NCBI GenBank assembly: GCA_947307005.1
Contig: CAMZHY010000009.1
Location: 1-21,204, forward strand
Direction of reading: 5' to 3'
Length of the DNA: 21,204 nt
From: an uncultured Planctomycetaceae bacterium
GTDB taxonomy: Bacteria; Planctomycetota; Planctomycetia; Pirellulales; Thermoguttaceae
Part shown: positions 8,659 through 15,834 of the stretch, piece by piece
Layout: every line of letters starts with the position of its first letter
Position numbering within the stretch: position 1 is the stretch's first letter
Translations under genes and position numbers: made by a program
The notes under the pieces: generated by a model
Told to the model about the DNA's origin: nothing
The model's input: the letters and a program-made list of their open reading frames with translations, nothing else
Database searches by the model: none

Positions 8659-9109
8659 AGAGCAGTTGAACCGTCTTGGGGAAACGCGGGGAAAGAAGCG
8701 CCCCTTTTCCTCTACGTCGGACGACGACGAGACCTCGCTTGACGACGGTAAATCGTTTGACGCCTACGCGGATGACGACGACGGACTGATTGTCCTTTCC
8801 CCGTTTGCCGTTTTGAGCGCGGAATTTCCAGAAAAGAACGAACTTTTACGTCGTTTCGACGAACTCGTGAAGGGCGTTTGCAAGCTCGAACCGGACTTTC
8901 AATCGGAGTTAGGTCGTCTTTGGCGCGAAATGGTTGAGAACTGCGACTTTATTTTTATTCAGAGCGTCAGAGAAGAGTATCTGCGTTATCTCCGACGCTT
9001 GCTGAATAGATCGTCCGACGTCGAAGAAAACCGTCCCGATGGAGAATTGACGGTCGGAGCGGTCGACGTCCTTGAAATCATCTGCTCCGACGGCGACGAT
9101 GAACGATGA
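8621..9109 (+). CDS. C-terminal portion of the VEQA-type protein in a shifted frame
   Basis: From about RTEEELFGGETF onward this frame looks coding: an acidic linker (DDDETSLDDG) followed by a helical domain of ~90 residues (PEKNELLRRFDELVKG, SELGRLWREMVENC, REEYLRYLRRLL). Upstream of 8621 the same frame reads as Arg/Thr/Ile-rich nonsense. No start codon with a usable ribosome-binding site exists near its beginning: the TTG at 8636 abuts GGAG with no spacing. The acidic linker appears to continue the tail of the preceding frame. I therefore read it as the end of one ~590-residue protein separated by a +1 frame change between about 8600 and 8625. A sequencing error, a true mutation or programmed shifting are all possible. 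It ends 19 bases before the next start. Confidence 0.55.
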   Translation, partial: RTEEELFGGETFEEQLNRLGETRGKKRPFSSTSDDDETSLDDGKSFDAYADDDDGLIVLSPFAVLSAEFPEKNELLRRFDELVKGVCKLEPDFQSELGRLWREMVENCDFIFIQSVREEYLRYLRRLLNRSSDVEENRPDGELTVGAVDVLEIICSDGDDER

Positions 9110-9128
9110 GCGAAGCGGAGGCGATTTG

Positions 9129-10004
9129 ATGAAAGCAAAGCAAGCGACTTTCGGCGGCGTGTTGACGTTGATTTTTGCGCTTTTAACGCCGTCGACTTCT
9201 GTTTGGTCGCAGGAGGGGACTACGGAGATGGGACTGGACGACGTCCCCGCCGCTTCAACCGGCCAGACTTCGATCGTCGCCAAGTCGGCGGCGCGCGAGA
9301 CCGACCCGCCAGCCAACGACGTTGATTCGGAGAAGCCGCAGGAGAAAGCGTTTGATTATACGACGCTTTTTGACGAGCCGGAAAAACTCAAGAAACTCGA
9401 TAGAATCGCGCCGATTTGGGTTTCAACCGATCGCGACCGAGTCGCGCTTGGCGGCAAGATATGTCTTCGCGATGGGATGCTGGAATTCTTCGCATGTCGA
9501 AAGGACTCCAAGGAGCATGAGTCGATCGTCGCGCTTGATATTCCGCCGCATTTGATCCACGCCGCGCTTCTCGTTATTGGCGCCAAGCAAGGCGCGCCCG
9601 CGAAATTCAACCCCAAGTTTGTCCCCCCCTCGGGAGACGAGATTGAGATTCTCGTTCGTTGGCGCGACGAGAAGACGAACGAAATACGTCAGATTCGCGC
9701 TCAAGAGATGGTTAAGGACGAAGTTTCGGACAAAGCGATGGAATCGCCTTGGGTTTTTACGGGGGGGCTTTTCGGCGTTGATCCCGACGGAAAAAAGTAT
9801 TACCTCGCGAACGTTACCGGCGAGGTGTTTGGCGTTGCGAATTTTCCCGGTTCTGTTTTGGACGTTCCTTTTGAGAGTTCGAGCGATAATTCGCAGCTTA
9901 GCTACGCGGCTAATACGGAGAAAATCCCGCCGATAGACTCCGACGTCCTTCTGATTCTTTCAAGAGCGAAGAAGGACGAGAACGCTTCTAACGAAAAACA
10001 ATAG
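9129..10004 (+). CDS. Secreted YdjY-domain protein
   Basis: This is a 291-residue protein. I chose the ATG at 9129 because GGAGG lies seven bases upstream and it yields a signal peptide (hydrophobic GGVLTLIFALL, probable cleavage near SVWSQ). Residues 25-75 are a disordered, acidic and Ser/Thr/Pro-containing linker. Residues ~93-278 match the YdjY-like domain of planctomycetes: IWVSTDRDRVALGGKICLR, then LEFFAC with SKEHESIVALD, HAALLVIGAKQG, SPWVFTGGLF and NFPGSVLDVPFESS. The biochemical function of this domain is not established; export to the periplasm is inferred from the signal peptide. It sits 19 bases after the preceding frame and 63 bases before the protease gene, consistent with co-transcription. 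Confidence 0.8.
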   Translation: MKAKQATFGGVLTLIFALLTPSTSVWSQEGTTEMGLDDVPAASTGQTSIVAKSAARETDPPANDVDSEKPQEKAFDYTTLFDEPEKLKKLDRIAPIWVSTDRDRVALGGKICLRDGMLEFFACRKDSKEHESIVALDIPPHLIHAALLVIGAKQGAPAKFNPKFVPPSGDEIEILVRWRDEKTNEIRQIRAQEMVKDEVSDKAMESPWVFTGGLFGVDPDGKKYYLANVTGEVFGVANFPGSVLDVPFESSSDNSQLSYAANTEKIPPIDSDVLLILSRAKKDENASNEKQ

Positions 10005-10067
10005 TAATAGCGACGCGACGTCGAGCGAGCGCTCGAGCGTGGGACGCTGGAAACGAGAGCAAGCCAA

Positions 10068-11024
10068 ATGGAAAACAACGAATATTCAAACGACCAAGAA
10101 GCGTATGCGAATCCGAACGTCCGCGCCGGGAATTTTAACGCGGGTTCGAGATTCGACGCGCGTCCGCCGCGCGATTATGATGCGGAACGGCGGGAGTTCT
10201 GCGCGAAACGTTTCCAATATTGGGTTCTCGCGCTGATCGTTCTTGCGATCGTCGCGGCGCTTCCTTCGATCGCAGAACGCTGGGCGTATTCGACGCAGAA
10301 AGGCGTCGAGCGCGCGAAGTACGAGGCGGCGAAACAGTTCCTCGCCGAACATCCGGAGGCGACGGACCGAGCGAGGATTCCGTACGTCGTCAAACTTGCG
10401 GGGCTGAGCGTCGTCGGTATCAAGACAAACACTTACAGTCGCGGATTTTTTGGCGACACGTCGATTTCACTCGGCGAAGGGTCGGGGGTGATTGTCGACG
10501 CGTCGGGGTTGATTATTACGAATTTTCACGTCGTCGCGCCGGAGGGGCGACTTGTCGACGGGATCGAAATTCTTCTCAGCGACGGGCGTTCCGTGTCGTC
10601 CGACGTGACGCTTGTCGGCTTTGATCAGGAGGTTGACGTCGCGGTTCTCAAGATCGACGCCGAGAATCTCACGCCGATCGAATGGGGCGACAGCGACGCG
10701 TTGGAAGTCGGCGATCCCGTGCTCGCCCTCGGCAATCCTTACGGTTTAGCGAAGACGGTGACCGAGGGAATCGTCAGCGCGAAGGAACGCTTTATTGTCA
10801 ACGATCAAGGCGTCGTGACTCAAGAATTCCTTCAAACGGACGCCGCTGTTAACCCTGGCAACAGCGGCGGCGCTCTTGTCGACGATTGCGGACGACTCGT
10901 CGGCATTAATACGGCGATCTACGGAAGTCAATACCAAGGAATTAGTTTCGCGTTGCCGAGTCGTCGCGTTCGCGAGGTCTTTATGCGAATTATCCGTCAG
11001 GCTCAGAACCAGAATATTATATGA
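10068..11024 (+). CDS. Membrane-anchored trypsin-like (HtrA/Deg-type) serine protease without PDZ domain
   Basis: The protein has 318 residues. A polar cytoplasmic N-terminus of ~50 residues precedes one membrane segment (YWVLALIVLAIVAALPSIA, 51-69), so the protease domain (residues ~110-310) should face the periplasm. The catalytic triad is visible as H154 in TNFHVV, D190 in EVDVAVLKID and S266 in NPGNSGGAL, all with typical HtrA/DegP surroundings (SGLIITNFHVV, ALGNPYGL, LQTDAAVNPGNSGG). The chain stops directly after the protease domain, so no PDZ domain is present, unlike classical DegP/DegS. Processing or quality control of envelope proteins is inferred. The ribosome-binding site is weak (GAGAGC). 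Its stop overlaps an ATGA, but the next gene more likely starts at 11057. Confidence 0.88.
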   Translation: MENNEYSNDQEAYANPNVRAGNFNAGSRFDARPPRDYDAERREFCAKRFQYWVLALIVLAIVAALPSIAERWAYSTQKGVERAKYEAAKQFLAEHPEATDRARIPYVVKLAGLSVVGIKTNTYSRGFFGDTSISLGEGSGVIVDASGLIITNFHVVAPEGRLVDGIEILLSDGRSVSSDVTLVGFDQEVDVAVLKIDAENLTPIEWGDSDALEVGDPVLALGNPYGLAKTVTEGIVSAKERFIVNDQGVVTQEFLQTDAAVNPGNSGGALVDDCGRLVGINTAIYGSQYQGISFALPSRRVREVFMRIIRQAQNQNII

Positions 11025-11056
11025 CGGCGCGAGAGCGCGTTTCGGAGGACGAAAGG

Positions 11057-12091
11057 ATGAAAAGGTTTGCGACGACGCTCCTCTTAACGGCGCTTGTATT
11101 GTCTTTGAACGCCGCTTCTCGAAATCTTTCCGTCGTCTATGGACAATGTTCGGAGCGTGTTAAAGAGCTTTTCGACGATCCGAATTTTGAACGTGGATTT
11201 CGCGTGACGGATATCTGCCGAAGCCCCGCTTTTCTTGGAGAACTGAAGCTTCCTTTTCAAGGAGAGGACCTCGACGGCGGGAAGCCCGTTTGGGGACTCG
11301 CGACTCATGCGTCTCGTCATAACGTCGTCGAAGCCGAAGTCGTTGCCGACGCTAAAAACGCGACGGCGGCGACGCCCGGTCAAATCGTTTCCCGATCAAA
11401 GGACGACCAAGGCGTCGTGACGCTCAAACTTGGCGTGAGAACGGAAAACGAGTACGAGGCGCCGCGCAAAGCGGATCAAATGTGGATACACTTGCTTTTG
11501 ACGCGCGATTTTTCGTCAAAAGAACGGGTTGCGTTTCGCGACGTCGATACGGTCGTTTTTTCCTGCGACGCGAGGGTCTCCAACGTCGCGAAGACGGATC
11601 CCGATCATCCCTACGATTCTGGACTGCATACGACTCAGGCGTCGATCTACTTCGTTTTTTCGAACGCAAACCCTGATTCTCGCGATTTCCAAGATTACGT
11701 CTGGTTTGGAATCTCCTTTTTCGACGATCGTTACGAGGTTCAGACCAATTACGTCGAGGTCGACGGCGACGCCGATCCCGATAAGATCGGAACGGGCAAG
11801 CTTATTTACCGAATCGGCGAACGACGGACGATCGACGAATGCCTGGGCGGCGTGAATCCGTATTTCCAAGATTGGACGCATGTGGAGACCGATCTCAAAC
11901 GTTATCTATCCGACGCGTTAGAAGCGGCGCGTAAAAAAGATTTTTTACTCGATTCCAAGCCCGACGATTTCGTAATCGCCCATTTCAACTTCGGGTGGGA
12001 GACTCCGGGAACCTACCGTTCCGACCTAGAAATCAAAAACATCCGACTTCGCGCGGAGTTTAAGGACCGGACGCCTTCTTCCGCCCCGTGA
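11057..12091 (+). CDS. Secreted protein of unknown function
   Basis: This is a 344-residue protein. The ATG at 11057 is preferred over the one at 11021 (overlapping the previous stop) because GGAGG lies eight bases upstream and the protein then begins with a good signal peptide (MKRFATTLLLTALVLSLNAA). The mature part is rich in Asp, aromatic residues and short beta-like strands, for example DTVVFSCDAR, QASIYFVFSN, DYVWFGISFFDDR and KIGTGKLIYRIG, with a C-terminal strand SDLEIKNIRLRAEF. This pattern suggests an all-beta jelly-roll, possibly carbohydrate-binding, but I do not recognise a family. It follows the protease gene by 32 bases and is probably co-transcribed with it. Confidence 0.75.
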   Translation: MKRFATTLLLTALVLSLNAASRNLSVVYGQCSERVKELFDDPNFERGFRVTDICRSPAFLGELKLPFQGEDLDGGKPVWGLATHASRHNVVEAEVVADAKNATAATPGQIVSRSKDDQGVVTLKLGVRTENEYEAPRKADQMWIHLLLTRDFSSKERVAFRDVDTVVFSCDARVSNVAKTDPDHPYDSGLHTTQASIYFVFSNANPDSRDFQDYVWFGISFFDDRYEVQTNYVEVDGDADPDKIGTGKLIYRIGERRTIDECLGGVNPYFQDWTHVETDLKRYLSDALEAARKKDFLLDSKPDDFVIAHFNFGWETPGTYRSDLEIKNIRLRAEFKDRTPSSAP

Positions 12092-12125
12092 TTTTGGAGG
12101 CGGCGTCGAAAATCGATAGTCGACG

Positions 12126-12153
12126 TTGACGGAAGATTCTTTCGAGATATAAT
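12126..12153 (+). promoter_or_regulatory. Near-consensus sigma70 promoter for the pheA leader
   Basis: TTGACG (12126-12131) is followed after 16 bases by a perfect TATAAT (12148-12153). Transcription would begin near 12160. It is the strongest promoter visible in the window and lies 284 bases ahead of pheA, leaving room for a leader transcript. Confidence 0.8.
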
Positions 12154-12227
12154 GACCGGAACCTTGGGCGATCTCGTCGGTTAGTTGGAGATTCCGACGT
12201 TCGTCCTTCAAGATTGAAAGTCCTACG

Positions 12228-12302
12228 ATGATTAACGTCTTTTCCTTCGCCTCCTTTTTTAGCTTTACCTTTACCGCCGTCGGTCGGCGGGGACGGTCGT
12301 AG
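12228..12302 (+). CDS. pheL: Phe-rich leader peptide of pheA (24 aa)
   Basis: The short frame ATG to TAG encodes 24 residues, of which positions 5, 7, 10, 11, 13 and 15 are Phe: six Phe in eleven codons, interspersed with Ser, Ala and Thr, then an Arg/Gly tail. The promoter lies ~70 bases upstream, the terminator 33 bases downstream and pheA 134 bases downstream. In established Phe attenuators such as enterobacterial pheL-pheA, a Phe-rich leader peptide occupies exactly this position and ribosome stalling at its Phe codons decides read-through. The ribosome-binding site is weak (GAAAG, 12216-12220). The symbol pheL is given by analogy of position and content; no sequence homology is implied. 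Confidence 0.7.
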   Translation: MINVFSFASFFSFTFTAVGRRGRS

Positions 12303-12365
12303 CGCTATAGTTGGCTCGGAAAAGCGCCTGATTCAACGCGTTGCGGATCGTCTCTGCAACGCGTT
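12274..12365 (+). promoter_or_regulatory. Mutually exclusive RNA pairings of the pheA attenuator (inferred)
   Basis: Hairpin 1:2 pairs CCGCCG (12274-12279) with CGGCGG (12285-12290) inside the end of the leader frame. A competing 12-bp helix can form between GCGGGGACGGTC (12287-12298) and GATCGTCTCTGC (12346-12357), with three G-U pairs. It uses the 3' arm of hairpin 1:2, occupies the terminator loop and takes the first two bases of the terminator 3' arm. A ribosome stalled at Phe codon 13 or 15 (12264-12272) would cover segment 12274-12279 and favour the competing helix. A ribosome at the stop codon (12300-12302) would cover 12287-12298 and favour termination. Hand-drawn pairings only. Confidence 0.5.
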
Positions 12366-12370
12366 TTTTT
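12335..12370 (+). terminator. Rho-independent terminator (attenuator) upstream of pheA
   Basis: AACGCGTTGC (12335-12344) pairs perfectly over 10 bp with GCAACGCGTT (12356-12365) around an 11-base loop, and the transcript then runs into T (12364-12370). It sits between the leader peptide and pheA, 66 bases before the pheA start, so it can only act on transcripts from the leader promoter or on read-through from the upstream genes. Confidence 0.85.
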
Positions 12371-12436
12371 ATACGAACTTCGAGCGCGTTCGCGTTCGAA
12401 GATAACATTCGGCGGTAGAAACGCCGGGAGCGTTCA

Positions 12437-13579
12437 ATGGATTTAAACGAAATTCGCGATAGGATCGACGAGGTCGACGATCAACTGATTAGCCTTTTTT
12501 GCGAAAGGATGAAGCTCAGCAACGAAGTTGCCGGATACAAGAGGGAAAAAGGGATTCCCGTAATCGACATGGAACGGGAACGCGCCAAGCGGAACAATAT
12601 TTTTGAGAAATCGCCGGAAGAGTTCAAAGAATATTTGCCTCTCCTGTATTCGGTTGTCTTCGACCTGAGCCGCAGCTATCAGAACCGGCTCATTGGCGTC
12701 GGCGCGCCGCTGACGAAAGATATTGAACACGCGATCGAATGCACGCCGAAGCTTTTTCCGTCAAATATCACCGTCGCCTGTCAAGGCGTCGAGGGCGCGA
12801 ACTCGCAGCTCGCTTGCGATCGGCTCGTTAGCGGCGCGAAGATCATCTATTTCCAGAACTTCGAAGGCGTTTTCGCGGCGATCGACAAGGGATTCTGTCG
12901 TTACGGGGTCATTCCGATCGAAAACAGCCTCGCCGGATCGGTGAACCAAGTTTACGACCTGATGCAGCGTCATCACTTCCATATTGTTCGTAGCATTAGG
13001 CAGAAGATCGACCACAATCTTCTCGTCAAGCCGGGCGTTCAACTTTCCGAGATTCGCGAAATTCATTCGCATCCGCACGCGTTGAGCCAGTGCTCCGAGT
13101 TTTTAGCGACGCTCAAAGGCGTTCGCGTCATTCCGTCGCAGAATACGGCGATTGCGGCGCAGATGGTTGCGACGACCGAACGTCGCGACGTCGCCGCGCT
13201 CGCGTCCCGCGCGTGCATTAAGCTCTATGGGCTCGAATGTCTCAGATCGGCTGTTCAGGATAAAGACAACAATTACACGCGTTTTATCTGCATCTCGAAA
13301 GACTTGGAGATTTTCCCCGGCGCGAATCGCACGAGTTTGATGGTTAGCGTTTCTCACGAGCCTGGATCGCTTTACAAAATCCTTTCGAGATTTTATTCGC
13401 TCAACGTCAACCTCATTAAGCTTGAAAGCCGTCCTTTGCCGGATCGCGATTTTGAGTTCATGTTCTACTTCGATTTAGACGCGCCCGTCTACTCGCCGCG
13501 TTTCATCCAGCTTTTGGGCGAGCTTCAGGGAATTTGCGAGTCGTTCACATATCTTGGCAGCTATTCCGAAATGGTGTGA
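12437..13579 (+). CDS. pheA: Bifunctional chorismate mutase-prephenate dehydratase (P-protein)
   Basis: This 380-residue cytoplasmic enzyme converts chorismate to prephenate and then to phenylpyruvate, the committed branch to phenylalanine. Residues 1-88 are an AroQ chorismate mutase (IRDRIDEVDDQLISLFCERM, the VIDMERER segment). Residues ~111-287 are prephenate dehydratase (VACQGVEGANSQLA, IPIENSLAGSV at 159-169, HSHPHALSQC, and the catalytic TRF at 281-283). Residues ~298-376 are an ACT domain with the Phe-binding motifs GSL (310-312) and ESRP (330-333), which indicate feedback inhibition by phenylalanine. The ATG has GGGAG six bases upstream. The gene stands alone between the attenuator and its own terminator. 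Its promoter, Phe-rich leader and attenuator suggest control of transcription by Phe supply. Confidence 0.97.
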   Translation: MDLNEIRDRIDEVDDQLISLFCERMKLSNEVAGYKREKGIPVIDMERERAKRNNIFEKSPEEFKEYLPLLYSVVFDLSRSYQNRLIGVGAPLTKDIEHAIECTPKLFPSNITVACQGVEGANSQLACDRLVSGAKIIYFQNFEGVFAAIDKGFCRYGVIPIENSLAGSVNQVYDLMQRHHFHIVRSIRQKIDHNLLVKPGVQLSEIREIHSHPHALSQCSEFLATLKGVRVIPSQNTAIAAQMVATTERRDVAALASRACIKLYGLECLRSAVQDKDNNYTRFICISKDLEIFPGANRTSLMVSVSHEPGSLYKILSRFYSLNVNLIKLESRPLPDRDFEFMFYFDLDAPVYSPRFIQLLGELQGICESFTYLGSYSEMV

Positions 13580-13607
13580 CGCCGCGTCTTAGACTCTTTC
13601 TCCGATG

Positions 13608-13638
13608 AAAGCCGCGTTTTCGAGACGCGGCTTTTTTT
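13608..13638 (+). terminator. Rho-independent terminator of pheA
   Basis: AAAGCCGCGT (13608-13617) pairs with ACGCGGCTTT (13625-13634) around a 7-base loop, and a run of seven T (13632-13638) follows. It lies 29 bases after the pheA stop codon. Confidence 0.92.
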
Positions 13639-14047
13639 AACGCGCGAAGTGCAATGCGATTTCGGTTCTTTTCTATTTTCTTCATGTTTTTTATTTTTCT
13701 TCATTGGCGTCGCCGTTAAAACTTTTAAGTTTCTTAAAATAACGATTATGACGAATTTAGCGGATGTTCTGGCTGTTTTGTTTATGGAGAATGTAGAGAT
13801 GAAATTCGCATAAAGGGGGGCGTCCGATGTAAAAAACGCTTGATTTTTCCAAATAGCGCGGTTAAACTGAAAAAGGTTGTTTCTGCGAGGAAAAAGACCG
13901 AAATATGAACGGGGGGCGGCGTCCTGAAGAGGGCGCGGCGTCTTTCCCGGTTTCGTTATTTTCGCGGGAACTTAGGGACGGCGCGTTGGCGTCTTGTCCC
14001 GTTGAGCGGCTTTTTGCGGCGACGTTTTTGGCGACAGAGGAGCTTAA
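13639..14047 (+). other. Upstream region of the first gspE, with a candidate promoter
   Basis: The first ~110 bases are T/A-rich. TTGATT (13840-13845) and TAAACT (13863-13868) are spaced by 17 bases and each matches the sigma70 consensus at four of six positions, which would give a ~170-base G/C-rich leader for gspE. A 52-codon frame (13905-14063) overlaps the gspE start, but its Shine-Dalgarno is too distant and I do not call it a gene. Nothing else is supported here. Confidence 0.4.
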
Positions 14048-15763
14048 ATGGCTAAACGATTGAACTACCTCGGAATCTTGAACAAGAAAGGTTTACTCAG
14101 TCTAAACCAAGTTCAGGAGGCGCAGGAGCTTGCTCATAAGACGAATATTAAGCTTGCGCAGGCGATTAAAGACCTTGGGTACGTAACGGGCGATCAGATC
14201 GCGGAGGCGATCGCTGAAGAACACGGCAAGCGTTACGTCGATCTCAAAGACGCGATGATACGTCCCGCCGTCGTCGAGTTGATTTCCGAGTCGATCGCGC
14301 GTGAAAACTGCGTTCTTCCTTACGAAGAAGATGGCGACGCGCTCGTCGTCGTCGTGAGCGACCCGGACGACGTCGAAGTTTTCGAAAAGTTGCGCTTTAT
14401 TCTCCAGCGTCCGATTGAAGCGGTCGTCTCTTCGCGAGAGGCGATTCAGGAGGCGATTAACCAGCATTACGGTCAGAACGTCGGCGAGTCGGCGGACTCG
14501 ATGATTCAAGAAATGACCGACACGGCGATCAACTTTACGGTCGTCGAAGGCGAAGGGAACGACGCCGACCAAGCGGGCGCGAGCACCGAGACCGACGCGC
14601 CGATCGTCCGTTTGTGCGACCAGATCATCGCCGAAGCGGTTCAGTTGCGCGCCTCCGATATTCACATCGAGCCCTTCGAAGACCGCGTTCGCATCCGATA
14701 CCGCATCGACGGCAAGCTCGTCGAGCGCGAAGCGTTGCCGAAACGTTTCCAAGGCGCGCTGATTTCTCGTTTTAAGATTCTCGCGAAGCTCGACATTGCG
14801 GAGCGTCGTCGAACGCAAGACGGTCGTATCAAGCTGACCTTAGGCGAAAAGGAACTTGACCTCCGCGTCTCCGTTATTCCGTCGGCGCACGGTCAGTCGA
14901 TCGTCATGCGTATTCTCGACAAGGACAACATTCGCGTCAGCCTATTGCAGCTGGGGTTTGCGGAGCGCGACTACAAGCGTTTCACGCAGCTTATTCAGCG
15001 CCCTAACGGCATTATCCTCGTGACGGGGCCGACGGGATCGGGCAAGACGACGACTCTTTACGCGGCGCTCAACGAACTGAACACGCCGAACCGCAAGATC
15101 ATCACGGCGGAAGACCCGGTCGAATATTATCTTCCCGGCATTAACCAAGTGGAAATCAAGCACCAGATCGGGCTCGACTTCGCGGCGGTTATTCGTTCGA
15201 TGTTGCGACAGGCGCCGAACGTCATCCTCGTGGGCGAGATGCGCGACCTTGAAACGGCTTCGATGGGAATTCAAGCGTCGCTGACGGGACACTTGGTCTT
15301 CAGCACGCTTCACACGAACGACGCGCCGTCGGCGATCACGCGTCTGGTCGATATGGGCGTTCCCGGCTACATGGTGGCGAGCTCGGTTATCGGCATTATG
15401 GCGCAGCGTCTTGTGCGTTGCGTCTGTCCGAAGTGCAAACGCCCCTATACTCCGAGCGAAGCGGAACTTCGCGCGGCGCGCATCACGCCGGAGATGGCGG
15501 AGAAGGCGACGTTCATGAAGGGGAAGGGGTGCGTTAACTGCAATAAGACGGGATACCGCGGACGGCGCGCGATTTTCGAGCTAATGTATCTGTCGCCCAA
15601 GGTTCGCGAGCTTACCTTTAAGGGCGAGTCGACCTCCGCGATCCGCAAGTTGGCGCGAAGCGAAGGAATGCACGTCCTCTTTGAAGACGGTATTGTTAAA
15701 GCGATGAAGGGACTCACGACGATCGAAGAAGTCGTTCGCGTCGCGCGTCTAGAAGACGATTGA
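14048..15763 (+). CDS. gspE: Type II secretion/type IV pilus assembly ATPase (GspE/PilB family), first copy
   Basis: This is a 571-residue cytoplasmic hexameric ATPase that powers pseudopilus or pilus assembly with the PilC/GspF platform. Residues ~1-145 are the N-terminal MshEN/GspE-N region. The ATPase core has Walker A GPTGSGKT (327-334), an Asp box around AEDPVEY (354-360), Walker B ILVGEMRD (393-400) and the His box GHLVFSTLHT (414-423). A zinc-binding element is formed by C460/C463 and C495/C498, as in GspE and PilB. The start has GAGGAG at six-base spacing. It opens the secretion/pilus cluster, 71 bases before pilT. Whether it serves secretion or pili cannot be decided from the ATPase alone. 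Confidence 0.95.
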   Translation: MAKRLNYLGILNKKGLLSLNQVQEAQELAHKTNIKLAQAIKDLGYVTGDQIAEAIAEEHGKRYVDLKDAMIRPAVVELISESIARENCVLPYEEDGDALVVVVSDPDDVEVFEKLRFILQRPIEAVVSSREAIQEAINQHYGQNVGESADSMIQEMTDTAINFTVVEGEGNDADQAGASTETDAPIVRLCDQIIAEAVQLRASDIHIEPFEDRVRIRYRIDGKLVEREALPKRFQGALISRFKILAKLDIAERRRTQDGRIKLTLGEKELDLRVSVIPSAHGQSIVMRILDKDNIRVSLLQLGFAERDYKRFTQLIQRPNGIILVTGPTGSGKTTTLYAALNELNTPNRKIITAEDPVEYYLPGINQVEIKHQIGLDFAAVIRSMLRQAPNVILVGEMRDLETASMGIQASLTGHLVFSTLHTNDAPSAITRLVDMGVPGYMVASSVIGIMAQRLVRCVCPKCKRPYTPSEAELRAARITPEMAEKATFMKGKGCVNCNKTGYRGRRAIFELMYLSPKVRELTFKGESTSAIRKLARSEGMHVLFEDGIVKAMKGLTTIEEVVRVARLEDD

Positions 15764-15834
15764 TCCCTGCGAGCTTTGTCGAGGTTCTTTGATCGACTTC
15801 ATTGGTAGTAGAATTCGTAACAGGAAAGCGACGA

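Noticed and set aside
12160..12370. A free-standing small RNA between the promoter and the terminator
   Set aside because: The Phe-rich frame and the pheA gene immediately downstream make an attenuated leader transcript the better explanation, although the terminated product would be a ~210-nt RNA.
13905..14063. 52-residue frame overlapping the start of the first gspE
   Set aside because: The nearest GAGG is 14 bases from the ATG and the composition is not protein-like; it is more likely leader sequence. Conservation could revive it.
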